From Gemmataceae bacterium (lineage in GTDB: Bacteria; Planctomycetota; Planctomycetia; Gemmatales; Gemmataceae): a DNA stretch of 64,000 nucleotides. Positions 8,548 to 15,596 of the stretch are shown piece after piece. Positions within the stretch are counted from its first letter, which is position 1; each line of letters begins with the position of its first letter. The translations under genes and the position numbers were made by a program. Where the stretch lies: NCBI GenBank assembly GCA_028288765.1, contig JAQGHQ010000342.1, forward strand, positions 50,298-114,297, written 5' to 3'. The notes beneath the pieces were generated by a model. It did not search any database and was not told the origin of the DNA. It saw only the letters and a list, made by a program, of their open reading frames with translations.

Positions 8548-11019
8548 ATGATGGGAATGCCGGTCCTGACGCCCGAATCTGTTCTGGCCGACCTGCGACG
8601 GTTTCCGTTCCTCACCCCGGAACAACTGGTCCGGGTGGAAGCCGCCTCGCGCAAGGGCACACACACACCCGAACGAATCGTACGGAAACTCGCCGGCGCC
8701 GGGTGGTTGACTCACTTCCAGGCCGAGATGCTCCTCGCCGGCCGGGCCGATGGTCTCGCCTTCGGCCCCTATCTCCTGCTCGACAAACTGGGGTCTGGCG
8801 GGATGGGGGTGGTATACAAGGCCCGGCACGTGCGACTCGGACGGGTCGACGCTCTCAAGGTGATCCGGGCCGACAAAATTGCCTCGAAACTCATCGCCCG
8901 ACGGTTCCTCCGCGAGATCCAGCTGACCTCCAGTCTGGAACACCCGCACATCGTCCGGGCCCTGGACGCCGGACACGTCGGCCGACAGCTTTATCTGGCG
9001 ACCGAATTCATTCCGGGCGAAGATTTGGCCACGATCGTCCGCCGGAGCGGCCCGCTCACTGTCGCCGATGCCTGCCTGGTGGCGTACCAGACGAGCCTGG
9101 CACTCCAGCACATTCACGACCGGGGCCTGGTCCACCGGGACCTGAAGCCGTCGAACCTGATGCGGGACGAGGTGACCCGGGCGGCAAAACTGCTCGACCT
9201 CGGGCTGTCCGGGTTCCGCGAACGGGCCGACGCCACCGCGTCGCAAGGCGGCACGCTCACCAGTGACGGGATGATGCTCGGCACGCCCGACTTCATGGCC
9301 CCGGAACAGGTCCGGAACCCCCACGGGGTAGACATCCGGGCCGATCTGTACGCCCTCGGCTGCACCCTCTTCTATCTGTTGACCGGCCGCACGCCGTTCG
9401 ACGGCACCGCGATCGAGAAACTGACCCAGCATATCAGCTCACCTCCCCCGCCGCTTTTCCTGCCGAACGGCCCGGCCCCGCCCGCCCTGGCGGCGATCGT
9501 CGGCAGGCTGATGGCCAAGGGGCCGGAAGACCGCTACCCGACCCCGCAGGCCCTGACGACGGCCCTGCTCGCGCTTCGGCCCGGGCACATTCAGCCCCCG
9601 GCGGAAGGCCCACCGGGCGATTCATCCGGCACCGCACGGGAAACTCCGGCGGTCGACGAGTGGCAGTCTCAGTTCGGCCAGCTCATCGCCCAGGACGAGT
9701 CTTCCCCGAGCCCCGCTCCCGAGAAGACCCCGGTCCCGAAGCCGGGTCGGGGGGCCCGGGCGCGGGTCGCGTGGGCGGCGATGGCGGTACTGATCGGAGC
9801 GGGCCTGCTCGTCGCCTTGCTCGCGCGTTCGGGCCGCCCGCCAGAGACGACGAACACGCCCCCGCCCGCCCCGCCGGCCCCCGAGGATCTTGCGGCCGAG
9901 GACCTCCGGGCGCTGAGAAAAGCGGTCGCGACCCAGGCCGACAACCGCGACCAGCTCCGCCAGCGGGTACTCGAGTACCGGGCCAGACACCCGGGGACGG
10001 CATACGCCGCGTCCGCCGCCGCCCTTCTTCGCCGGTTGCCGTCCCCGCTCGACAGACTCCCCCAGACCACGGACCCCGAGACGGAGATCCCCTCTGTTCG
10101 GGTCGGTGAACTCGGTTCGCCGATCACCTGGCTGGGCTTCGGACCGGCCGACGACCGGCTGTTCGTTACCCGGCGTGGGGGTACGCCGGAGGAATGGGAC
10201 TTACCCGCCCTGACGGCGACCGGCCGGTTCCGGGAGCCTCCGGCGGACAGAGACGTGATCGTTTCTCTCCCCCCCGACGGGCGCGGTGGGGTGGCGGTGG
10301 AGGCCGGAAAACTGTCGATCTGGGGGGAGGACGGGCGGGTCCGGGTTGCGGACACCGGGCCCCCGCTGGCGGCGCGGGTTGCGGGAATAGCCCCGGACGG
10401 CAGGTCCGCGGTCGTGGCGTTCGCGAGTCCGGAAGAGCCGCTCGCGCGAGTCGATCTCGAAACGGGCAAAATCCTCACCCGGTTCGAATACCGGTCGGCG
10501 CGGGTGAAGAGCATTACGGTCTCGGCGAACGGCGGGGCGTGTCTCGTGCTGGGCTCCGACGGGCTGTTCCGGGTCGTCCCGCTCGCGGCCGGGAAAGCGG
10601 TGTGGGCCTTCGACCGACAGCCGATCATGGCGGGCACCCCGTCCGGGGTATTCGGGCCGGACGGCCAGCGGCTGTACCTGACCGGCGTCGGGCGGACCGC
10701 GGCCCGGTTCGCCCACGAGAGCCAGACGCCGGACGTCCGGTACGAGGTCGAGGCCGAGTCGCCACCGGGCGGCGTGTCCCGGTGGCGCGGGCCCAGTGCC
10801 GGCCGGCCGACGTGCATCGCCGTCTCGGCCGATGAGGCTACAGTGGCGGTGGGGACGCGGGTCGGGAACCTGTACGTGTACGCGGCGGCGACCGGCAAGC
10901 CGATCCAACAATTCCGGCTGTTCGGCCGGGTCGATGCACTCGCGTTCTCGGCGCACGGCAAGATCCTGGCCGTGGCCACCGAGGACGGCGCGGTCGTGCT
11001 CATCCCGCTAAAAAGCTGA
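8548..11019 (+). CDS. Membrane Ser/Thr protein kinase with C-terminal beta-propeller
   Basis: The 823-residue protein has a planctomycete-type N-terminal segment (LTPEQLVRVEAAS to GWLTHFQAEMLLAG), then a Hanks-type kinase domain. The Gly-rich loop GSGGMGVVYKA is near 82, the ATP-binding Lys is in ALKVIRAD (about 107), catalytic HRDLKPSN is near 197, DLG replaces DFG near 219, and GTPDFMAPEQ is near 246. A Pro-rich linker precedes a single transmembrane helix (about 407-429). The extracytoplasmic C-terminal half has WD40/PQQ-like strands (ITWLGFGPADDRLFV, IAVSADEATVAVGT). This is a signalling kinase with a putative sensor propeller; ligand and targets are unknown. The start has ATG codons at 8548, 8551 and 8557. 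The stop is 10 bases from the stop of the convergent gene. Confidence 0.92.
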   Translation: MMGMPVLTPESVLADLRRFPFLTPEQLVRVEAASRKGTHTPERIVRKLAGAGWLTHFQAEMLLAGRADGLAFGPYLLLDKLGSGGMGVVYKARHVRLGRVDALKVIRADKIASKLIARRFLREIQLTSSLEHPHIVRALDAGHVGRQLYLATEFIPGEDLATIVRRSGPLTVADACLVAYQTSLALQHIHDRGLVHRDLKPSNLMRDEVTRAAKLLDLGLSGFRERADATASQGGTLTSDGMMLGTPDFMAPEQVRNPHGVDIRADLYALGCTLFYLLTGRTPFDGTAIEKLTQHISSPPPPLFLPNGPAPPALAAIVGRLMAKGPEDRYPTPQALTTALLALRPGHIQPPAEGPPGDSSGTARETPAVDEWQSQFGQLIAQDESSPSPAPEKTPVPKPGRGARARVAWAAMAVLIGAGLLVALLARSGRPPETTNTPPPAPPAPEDLAAEDLRALRKAVATQADNRDQLRQRVLEYRARHPGTAYAASAAALLRRLPSPLDRLPQTTDPETEIPSVRVGELGSPITWLGFGPADDRLFVTRRGGTPEEWDLPALTATGRFREPPADRDVIVSLPPDGRGGVAVEAGKLSIWGEDGRVRVADTGPPLAARVAGIAPDGRSAVVAFASPEEPLARVDLETGKILTRFEYRSARVKSITVSANGGACLVLGSDGLFRVVPLAAGKAVWAFDRQPIMAGTPSGVFGPDGQRLYLTGVGRTAARFAHESQTPDVRYEVEAESPPGGVSRWRGPSAGRPTCIAVSADEATVAVGTRVGNLYVYAAATGKPIQQFRLFGRVDALAFSAHGKILAVATEDGAVVLIPLKS

Positions 11020-11029
11020 CCGATCCTGC

Positions 11030-11908
11030 TCACCCTGCTCCGTCGAGCTCCTTCCGCCAGCTCTCGTACTCCTTCAACACCTGTTCCCGCGGACATCGCT
11101 CGCGGTAGATCGCCCGGGCCCTCAGCCGGTACTCCTTGTTCACCTCGTACGTGGGCAGGACGTACTGAAAGTCCCAGGCCGGGTTCGTGGTCTGGGCGGC
11201 GGTGTTGACCCCACCGCCGGTCGGCGACTGGGTCAGACGCAGCCCGTCGGATCGGTCGAACATCATGACAAAAATATGCTTGTTGAACAGGCCGTAGAAC
11301 AGCGGGACGTCGTAGCGGACCGGCGACAGGTTCTTGTACAGACAGTCGCGGTGGTCCTTGGCGAACGTGAGTTCGAACGCATCCCGCTCGTGGGCGACGG
11401 TACTCACCGCGTTGTGGGCCGGGGGGCAGTGCTGGAGCCAGAGGTTTTTCCCACGGAGGTACATGCTCTTGTCGTCCGGGGCGTTGATATAGCTCGCCCA
11501 GAACAGGCCGAGGTACTTCCGCTTGAACGCGTGCTGCGTGGCCGTGAACCGGAAGTCGAGGTCGATGATGTCGGGCTCGCGGAGGGTAAACCGGGACGTG
11601 CTCTCGAGGTGGAATGTCGGGGTCGGAGGCTGGTACAGCTCGGCCCCGGCGGCCGAGAGCTTCCGGAGTGTCATCTTCGCGTTCCGGGGCTCGAAGAAGA
11701 TGGCCGTCTTCCCGGGGGGGTCCACGGTTTCGCCGTCGAAGATGTGCTCGAAGTTGAGCCCGGCGACGATCGGCACGAACAGGTTCGTCGGCTCGGTCTT
11801 GTGCGTCAGGCTCCAGAGGCCGTTGTAGCCGGCCCGGTGCTGGCCTTGCGCGTCGTTGTCGCCAATGACGGCGGTCAGGTCGCCGACGGTGAAGGTGTCG
11901 TGGGGCAT
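11030..11908 (-). CDS. Hypothetical protein, all-beta type
   Basis: A 292-residue protein with no signal peptide or membrane segment that I do not recognise with confidence. The sequence reads as strand-rich, with HLESTSRFTLREPDIIDLDF and FVMMFDRSDGLRLTQSP, and has a C-terminal basic helix. That composition resembles sugar-binding or DUF6807-like beta proteins found next to oxidoreductases in planctomycetes, but this is only an impression. The gene runs convergent to the kinase. Its 5' leader is odd: the tandem G-rich repeat starts only a few bases upstream of the ATG, so no native Shine-Dalgarno sequence is visible. A promoter would have to lie within or beyond the repeat. Confidence 0.7.
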   Translation of the reverse strand: MPHDTFTVGDLTAVIGDNDAQGQHRAGYNGLWSLTHKTEPTNLFVPIVAGLNFEHIFDGETVDPPGKTAIFFEPRNAKMTLRKLSAAGAELYQPPTPTFHLESTSRFTLREPDIIDLDFRFTATQHAFKRKYLGLFWASYINAPDDKSMYLRGKNLWLQHCPPAHNAVSTVAHERDAFELTFAKDHRDCLYKNLSPVRYDVPLFYGLFNKHIFVMMFDRSDGLRLTQSPTGGGVNTAAQTTNPAWDFQYVLPTYEVNKEYRLRARAIYRERCPREQVLKEYESWRKELDGAG

Positions 11909-11912
11909 GGTC

Positions 11913-12023
11913 GGTGGGTGGGTGGGGTGGTGGGGTGGTGGGGTAGTGGGGTGGTGGGGTGGTGGGGTGGTGAGGTGAGATGAGGTGGTGGGGTGGTGGG
12001 GTGGTGAGGTAGTGGGGTGGTGG
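11913..12023. repeat. Left G-rich tandem repeat flanking the S23 gene
   Basis: About 110 bases of degenerate GGTGGGGTGGT units on the plus strand, interrupted by variants such as GGTGAGATGAGG. It ends directly at the stop of the four-helix-bundle gene. The same motif occurs in inverted orientation at 12432-12514. Runs of four G spaced by short TGGT/TGG tracts could form G-quadruplexes. Confidence 0.9.
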
Positions 12024-12398
12024 CTACTCCGGGCCCTTGCGATTGTTCTGGAATTTGATCGACTGATTGATCTCTCTCGACAATTGCTCCACTTCCTCGA
12101 TCAGCGAATCGAGTTCGATCTGGGTAATGAGTTGTCGGGCGAGGCATCGCCGAAGCCAGTAGACCGTTTCGCGCAATGAACCCCGTGAGTAATAAAGGAA
12201 TTTCCTGACCTCACCTGGGTGGAATCGGCCCCCAGCCTCCGCGATATTTGCCCCGATCGAGTCGGCGGCCCGGGTCAGTTGCCCGCCGATTGTCTGTTTC
12301 AGGAACCAGTCCCAGCCGATAACCAGTTCCCAGATGCGATCCCCTACAGCTTCGGCCCGCTGGTAGACCCGTCTGTTCTCGATCGGCTCGTAGGGCAT
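12024..12398 (-). CDS. Four-helix-bundle protein (23S rRNA intervening-sequence / S23 family)
   Basis: This 124-residue all-helical protein has the S23 pattern: an N-terminal helix with VYQRAEAVGDRIWELV, then QLTRAADSIGANIAEAGGR, then KFLYYSRGSLRETVYWLRRC and a final long helix. The family was first found inside rRNA intervening sequences, is structurally related to the Avd accessory protein of diversity-generating retroelements, and is common as stand-alone genes in Planctomycetes and Bacteroidetes; its function is not established. No reverse transcriptase or template repeat is visible nearby. The gene is tightly boxed by inverted tandem repeats on both sides, which suggests that gene and repeats moved or spread together. 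No clear Shine-Dalgarno sequence was identified. Confidence 0.85.
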   Translation of the reverse strand: MPYEPIENRRVYQRAEAVGDRIWELVIGWDWFLKQTIGGQLTRAADSIGANIAEAGGRFHPGEVRKFLYYSRGSLRETVYWLRRCLARQLITQIELDSLIEEVEQLSREINQSIKFQNNRKGPE

Positions 12399-12431
12399 GG
12401 CGAGACTCAGCTTATCGGTTCCACAACATTA

Positions 12432-12514
12432 ACCCCACCATCTCACCACCTCATCTCACCACCCCACCACCCCACCACCCCACCACCCCACCACCCCACC
12501 ACCCCACCACCTCA
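12432..12514. repeat. Right C-rich tandem repeat, inverted relative to the left copy
   Basis: About 80 bases of CCCCACCAC units on the plus strand, with the variant CACCTCATCTCACC that is the reverse complement of the variant in the left array. It ends one base before the stop codon (12516-12518) of the Gfo/Idh/MocA gene. Together with 11913-12023 it forms an inverted repeat around the S23 gene. Confidence 0.9.
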
Positions 12515-12515
12515 T

Positions 12516-13838
12516 TTACAACCCCGCCGTCTCGAACCCCTTGCGGTACGTTCGGCGGACGAACCGGTTCGCCTCCTCGACGTTCGTCACCTTCAGCTCC
12601 TTGGTGTCCCACTTCAGGTCCGTCTTCGGGAACCGGGTGGCGAGACACCCGAGCAGGACCATCTCGGTGAGCGGCCCGGAATAGCTGAACGGGGCCGAGG
12701 TGGTCCCGTTCCCGCGGACGGCCTCGACGAACTGGAGGTAGTGGTCGTCGCCCTTCACCTGTGGCTTCCTGAAGTCCTTGAACTTTTCGGCCGGGAGGAG
12801 GACCGGATCGGCAATGTACGGGGAGTACATCACGCCCTCCGTGCCGATGTACACCGAGCCCTGGTCGTGGAGCTTCCCGCCGACGAGGTCCTGAACGCTC
12901 TTCGGCGGGCGGGCGTTGCCGTTGTACCACGTCAGGCCGACCGTCTCGGTGGTGTACTTGGTGCCCGGGAAGACGTATTTCACCTGGACGTCGAGGGACC
13001 AGTTGTAGTCGTTCGGGCCGGGCAGCTCGGACCGGATCGTGAGCGGATTGCCCACCCCCAACGACCCGAAGACCGGGTCGAGGATGTGACAGCCCATGTC
13101 GCCGAAGGTTCCGGTCCCGAAGTCGAGCCGCTTCCGCCAGTTGCCCGGGTGGTAATACCCGTTGCCGATGAACGGCCGCTCGGCCGCGACCCCGAGCCAC
13201 AGGTCCCAGTTGAACCCGGCCGGGACCGGGTCGGTCCGGTCCGGCTTCGGGGTGGTATCGCCCCACGACTTCCCGCTCCAGGAGTGGACCTCCTTCACCT
13301 TCCCGATCGCCCCGTCGTGGACGAGCTGGACCACGAGCTTGTGGACCGGGTGCGAATGAATTTGAATGCCCATCTGGGTGATCAGTTTCTTCTCGGCCGC
13401 GACCTCGGTGAGCCGGCGGGCCTCGTAGATCGTCTGGGTGAGCGGCTTCTGACCGTATACGTGCAGCCCCCGCTGGAGCGCCCGCATCCCGATCGGGGCG
13501 TGCATGTGGTCGGGGGTCGAGACGTTCACCGAGTCGAGGTCCTTTTCCTTGTCGAGGAGGACCCGGTAGTCCTCGTAGACCCGGCAGTCCGGGAACCGCT
13601 TCTTGACCTCCCCCACCTTGGACTGATCGACCTCGGCCACCGCCACCAGCTTGAGGTTCTTGCTCGCGGTGAGCGACCCGATGTCGGACCCGGCCATCCC
13701 GCTGGCCCCGAAGCTGGCGTGCAGGACGGTTTCGCTCGGGGCGGCGGTGGCGAACTTCCGGAACACGAACGGGGCGGCGAGGCCGGTGGCCGTGGCCTTC
13801 AGGGCGATCCGGCGGGTGACGCGAGGCGAGCGGGACAT
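12516..13838 (-). CDS. Gfo/Idh/MocA-family oxidoreductase, Tat-exported
   Basis: The 440-residue product starting MSRSPRVTRRIALKA has a twin-arginine signal (TRRIALKATATGLAAPFVF). The mature part has a Rossmann domain (LHASFGASGMAGSDI), the family motif STPDHMHAPIGMRAL followed by YGQKPLTQTIYEA with the EKP-type Lys, and the C-terminal alpha/beta domain with DMGCHILDPVFG. The family performs NAD(P)-dependent oxidation or reduction of sugars and inositols; planctomycetes have many exported paralogues of unknown substrate. The frame is open 46 codons further upstream, but that part runs through a 60-base palindrome and precedes the Tat signal, so the ATG at 13838 was chosen. It follows DUF1501 and PSD1 genes in the same direction. 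Confidence 0.9.
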   Translation of the reverse strand: MSRSPRVTRRIALKATATGLAAPFVFRKFATAAPSETVLHASFGASGMAGSDIGSLTASKNLKLVAVAEVDQSKVGEVKKRFPDCRVYEDYRVLLDKEKDLDSVNVSTPDHMHAPIGMRALQRGLHVYGQKPLTQTIYEARRLTEVAAEKKLITQMGIQIHSHPVHKLVVQLVHDGAIGKVKEVHSWSGKSWGDTTPKPDRTDPVPAGFNWDLWLGVAAERPFIGNGYYHPGNWRKRLDFGTGTFGDMGCHILDPVFGSLGVGNPLTIRSELPGPNDYNWSLDVQVKYVFPGTKYTTETVGLTWYNGNARPPKSVQDLVGGKLHDQGSVYIGTEGVMYSPYIADPVLLPAEKFKDFRKPQVKGDDHYLQFVEAVRGNGTTSAPFSYSGPLTEMVLLGCLATRFPKTDLKWDTKELKVTNVEEANRFVRRTYRKGFETAGL

Positions 13839-13919
13839 GGAAGGGCCCTTTGAGGAGTGAGGATAGGTGAGCGGCAGGTGGGAAACGACCCACGAAACCG
13901 GTTCGGTCAAGTTTGCTTT

Positions 13920-13979
13920 CTTGTGGCACAGGTCTCCAGACCTGTGTAACTGCACGGGTCTGGAGACCTGTGCCACAAG
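13920..13979. repeat. Perfect palindrome between DUF1501 and Gfo genes
   Basis: Two perfect 23-base arms (13920-13942 and 13957-13979), beginning CTTGTGGCACAGG and ending the same in reverse complement, surround a 14-base loop. It could act as a terminator for the DUF1501 transcript, but it has no T-run and looks more like a dispersed palindromic repeat. Its sequence differs from the TGTAGGGTGGGCAC family found elsewhere in the window. Confidence 0.85.
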
Positions 13980-14015
13980 ATGACTCGGCGGGTCGGGTTT
14001 CTCCTACCGCTCGCC

Positions 14016-15470
14016 TTACGCCAGGATCTCTTTCACCACCCGCCCGTGGACGTCGGTCAGGCGGTCGTCGCGACCCTGGAAGCGGAAGGTCAGTTTGGTG
14101 TGGTCGAACCCGAGTTGGTTGAGGACGGTGGCCTGTAGGTCGTGGACGTGGACCTTGTCCCGGGCCACGGAGAAGCCGAGTTCGTCGCTCTCGCCGTGCG
14201 TGTACCCGCCCTTGATCCCGCCGCCGCAGAGCATGAGCGAGAAACAGTCGGGGTAGTGGTCCCGGCCGAGGATCTGGCTGGCCGCGGTGCGGCCCTCGCG
14301 GAACGGGGTCCGCCAGAACTCGACGCCCCAGATCACGAGCGTCTCGTCGAGCAGCCCGCGGTTCTTCAAGTCCTTGATGAGCGCCGCCACCGGTTGCGAA
14401 GTGGCGGTGCCCTTTTTGGTCAGCCCGTCCCGGATGTCTTCGCCCGGCCCGGTCCCGTGGAAGTCCCAGCCCCAGTCGAAGAGCTGGACGTACCGGACGC
14501 CCTGCTCGACGAGCCGGCGGGCCAGCAGACAGTTGTTCGCGAAACTGCCGGCCCCGGGTTTGGCCCCGTAGGCGTCGAGCACCTTCGGCGACTCCTTCGA
14601 GATGTCCATCACCTCCGTCGCCGACATCTGCATCCGGAACGCGAGCTCGTATTGCGAGATCCGGGTGTTCGTCTCCGGGTGGCCCATCTCCTTGCCCTGG
14701 ATCTCGTTCAGGTCTTTCAGGGCGTCGAGGCTGGTCCGCCGCATGTCGCGGTCCATCCCGGCCGGGTCGGACAGGTAGAGCACCGGCTCGCCCTTCGACC
14801 GGCACTGCACGCCCTGGAACACGCTCGGCAGGAACCCGCTCCCCCAGCACCCCTGCCCACCGCTCGGCTGCACGCCGTTGGAGATCAGCACCACGAACCC
14901 GGGCAGGTTCTGGCTCTCGCTCCCGAGCCCGTACGTGACCCAGCACCCCAGACTCGGGCGGCCCTGTCGGGCGAACCCGGTGTAGAGGAGCAGTTCCGCC
15001 GGGGCGTGGTTGAACTCGTCGGTCTTCATCGACCGGATGACGGTCACGTCGTCGGCCACGGCGTGCAGGTGCGGGATCGCGGCGGACATCCAGACGCCGG
15101 CCTTCCCGTGCTGTTTGAACGGCTGCTTCGTACCGAGCAGTTTGGGGACGCCCGACGTGAACGCGAACCGCTTCCCCTTGAGGAACTGGTCCGGGCAGGT
15201 CTCGCCGTCGTGCTTGACCAGCTCGGGCTTGTAGTCGAGCAGGTCGAGGTGCGGCGGGGCGCCGGACATGTGGAGGTAGATCACCCGCTTCGCCTTCGGG
15301 GCGAAGTGCGGCTTCCGCGGGCCGAGCGGGTTGTCCGCGGTGATGCCCGGCACGTCGGCCCGGGCGTCGCCGAAGAATTGCGACAATGTGAGCCCGCCGA
15401 GCCCGAGCGAGGAGGTCTTGAGGAAGTGCCGGCGGGTCAGGTTCTGGAGGTATTCGAGGCGGGGGTGCAT
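14016..15470 (-). CDS. DUF1501 domain protein (Tat-exported sulfatase-like)
   Basis: A 484-residue DUF1501 protein. The N-terminus MHPRLEYLQNLTRRHFLKTS carries a twin-arginine export signal (RRHFLK at 13-18). Typical DUF1501 motifs follow: PKAKRVIYLHMSGAPPHLDLLDYKP, NHAPAELLLYTG, LGCWVTYGLGSE, EQGVRYVQLFDWGWDFH, GVEFWRTPF and GRDHYPDCFSLMLCGGG. The fold is related to alkaline phosphatases and sulfatases, but the biochemical role is unknown. The gene directly follows the PSD1 gene (127 bases between them), the usual planctomycete pairing. A second pair is at 41554-45318. Confidence 0.92.
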   Translation of the reverse strand: MHPRLEYLQNLTRRHFLKTSSLGLGGLTLSQFFGDARADVPGITADNPLGPRKPHFAPKAKRVIYLHMSGAPPHLDLLDYKPELVKHDGETCPDQFLKGKRFAFTSGVPKLLGTKQPFKQHGKAGVWMSAAIPHLHAVADDVTVIRSMKTDEFNHAPAELLLYTGFARQGRPSLGCWVTYGLGSESQNLPGFVVLISNGVQPSGGQGCWGSGFLPSVFQGVQCRSKGEPVLYLSDPAGMDRDMRRTSLDALKDLNEIQGKEMGHPETNTRISQYELAFRMQMSATEVMDISKESPKVLDAYGAKPGAGSFANNCLLARRLVEQGVRYVQLFDWGWDFHGTGPGEDIRDGLTKKGTATSQPVAALIKDLKNRGLLDETLVIWGVEFWRTPFREGRTAASQILGRDHYPDCFSLMLCGGGIKGGYTHGESDELGFSVARDKVHVHDLQATVLNQLGFDHTKLTFRFQGRDDRLTDVHGRVVKEILA

Positions 15471-15516
15471 GGAAGAATCTCGTGTGTTCGAGCTTCGGCC
15501 GAATTACGCTAATCTC

Positions 15517-15575
15517 TTCTGTAGGGTGGGCACTGCCCGCCGGAACCGACGGTGGGCAGTGCCCACCCTACAGAA
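15517..15575. repeat. TGTAGGGTGGGCAC-family palindrome between PSD1 and DUF1501
   Basis: Two perfect 22-base arms (15517-15538 and 15554-15575) around a 15-base loop. The core TGTAGGGTGGGCACTGCCC is shared, with one base change, with the elements at 24998-25079 and 59480-59587, so this is a third member of a dispersed hairpin family. The conserved CTGATACCG flank of those copies is absent here. Confidence 0.9.
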
Positions 15576-15596
15576 AGGAATCCGTGCCAGTCGGCA

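Noticed and set aside
12024..12398. Diversity-generating retroelement Avd protein
   Set aside because: The fold is related, but no reverse transcriptase, template repeat or variable repeat is visible in the window.
11913..12514. CRISPR-like array in the G-rich repeats
   Set aside because: Units are short, contiguous and without spacers, and no cas genes are present.
13839..13976. N-terminal extension of the Gfo/Idh/MocA gene
   Set aside because: It runs through a perfect 60-base palindrome and precedes a clear Tat signal, so it is not likely to be translated.
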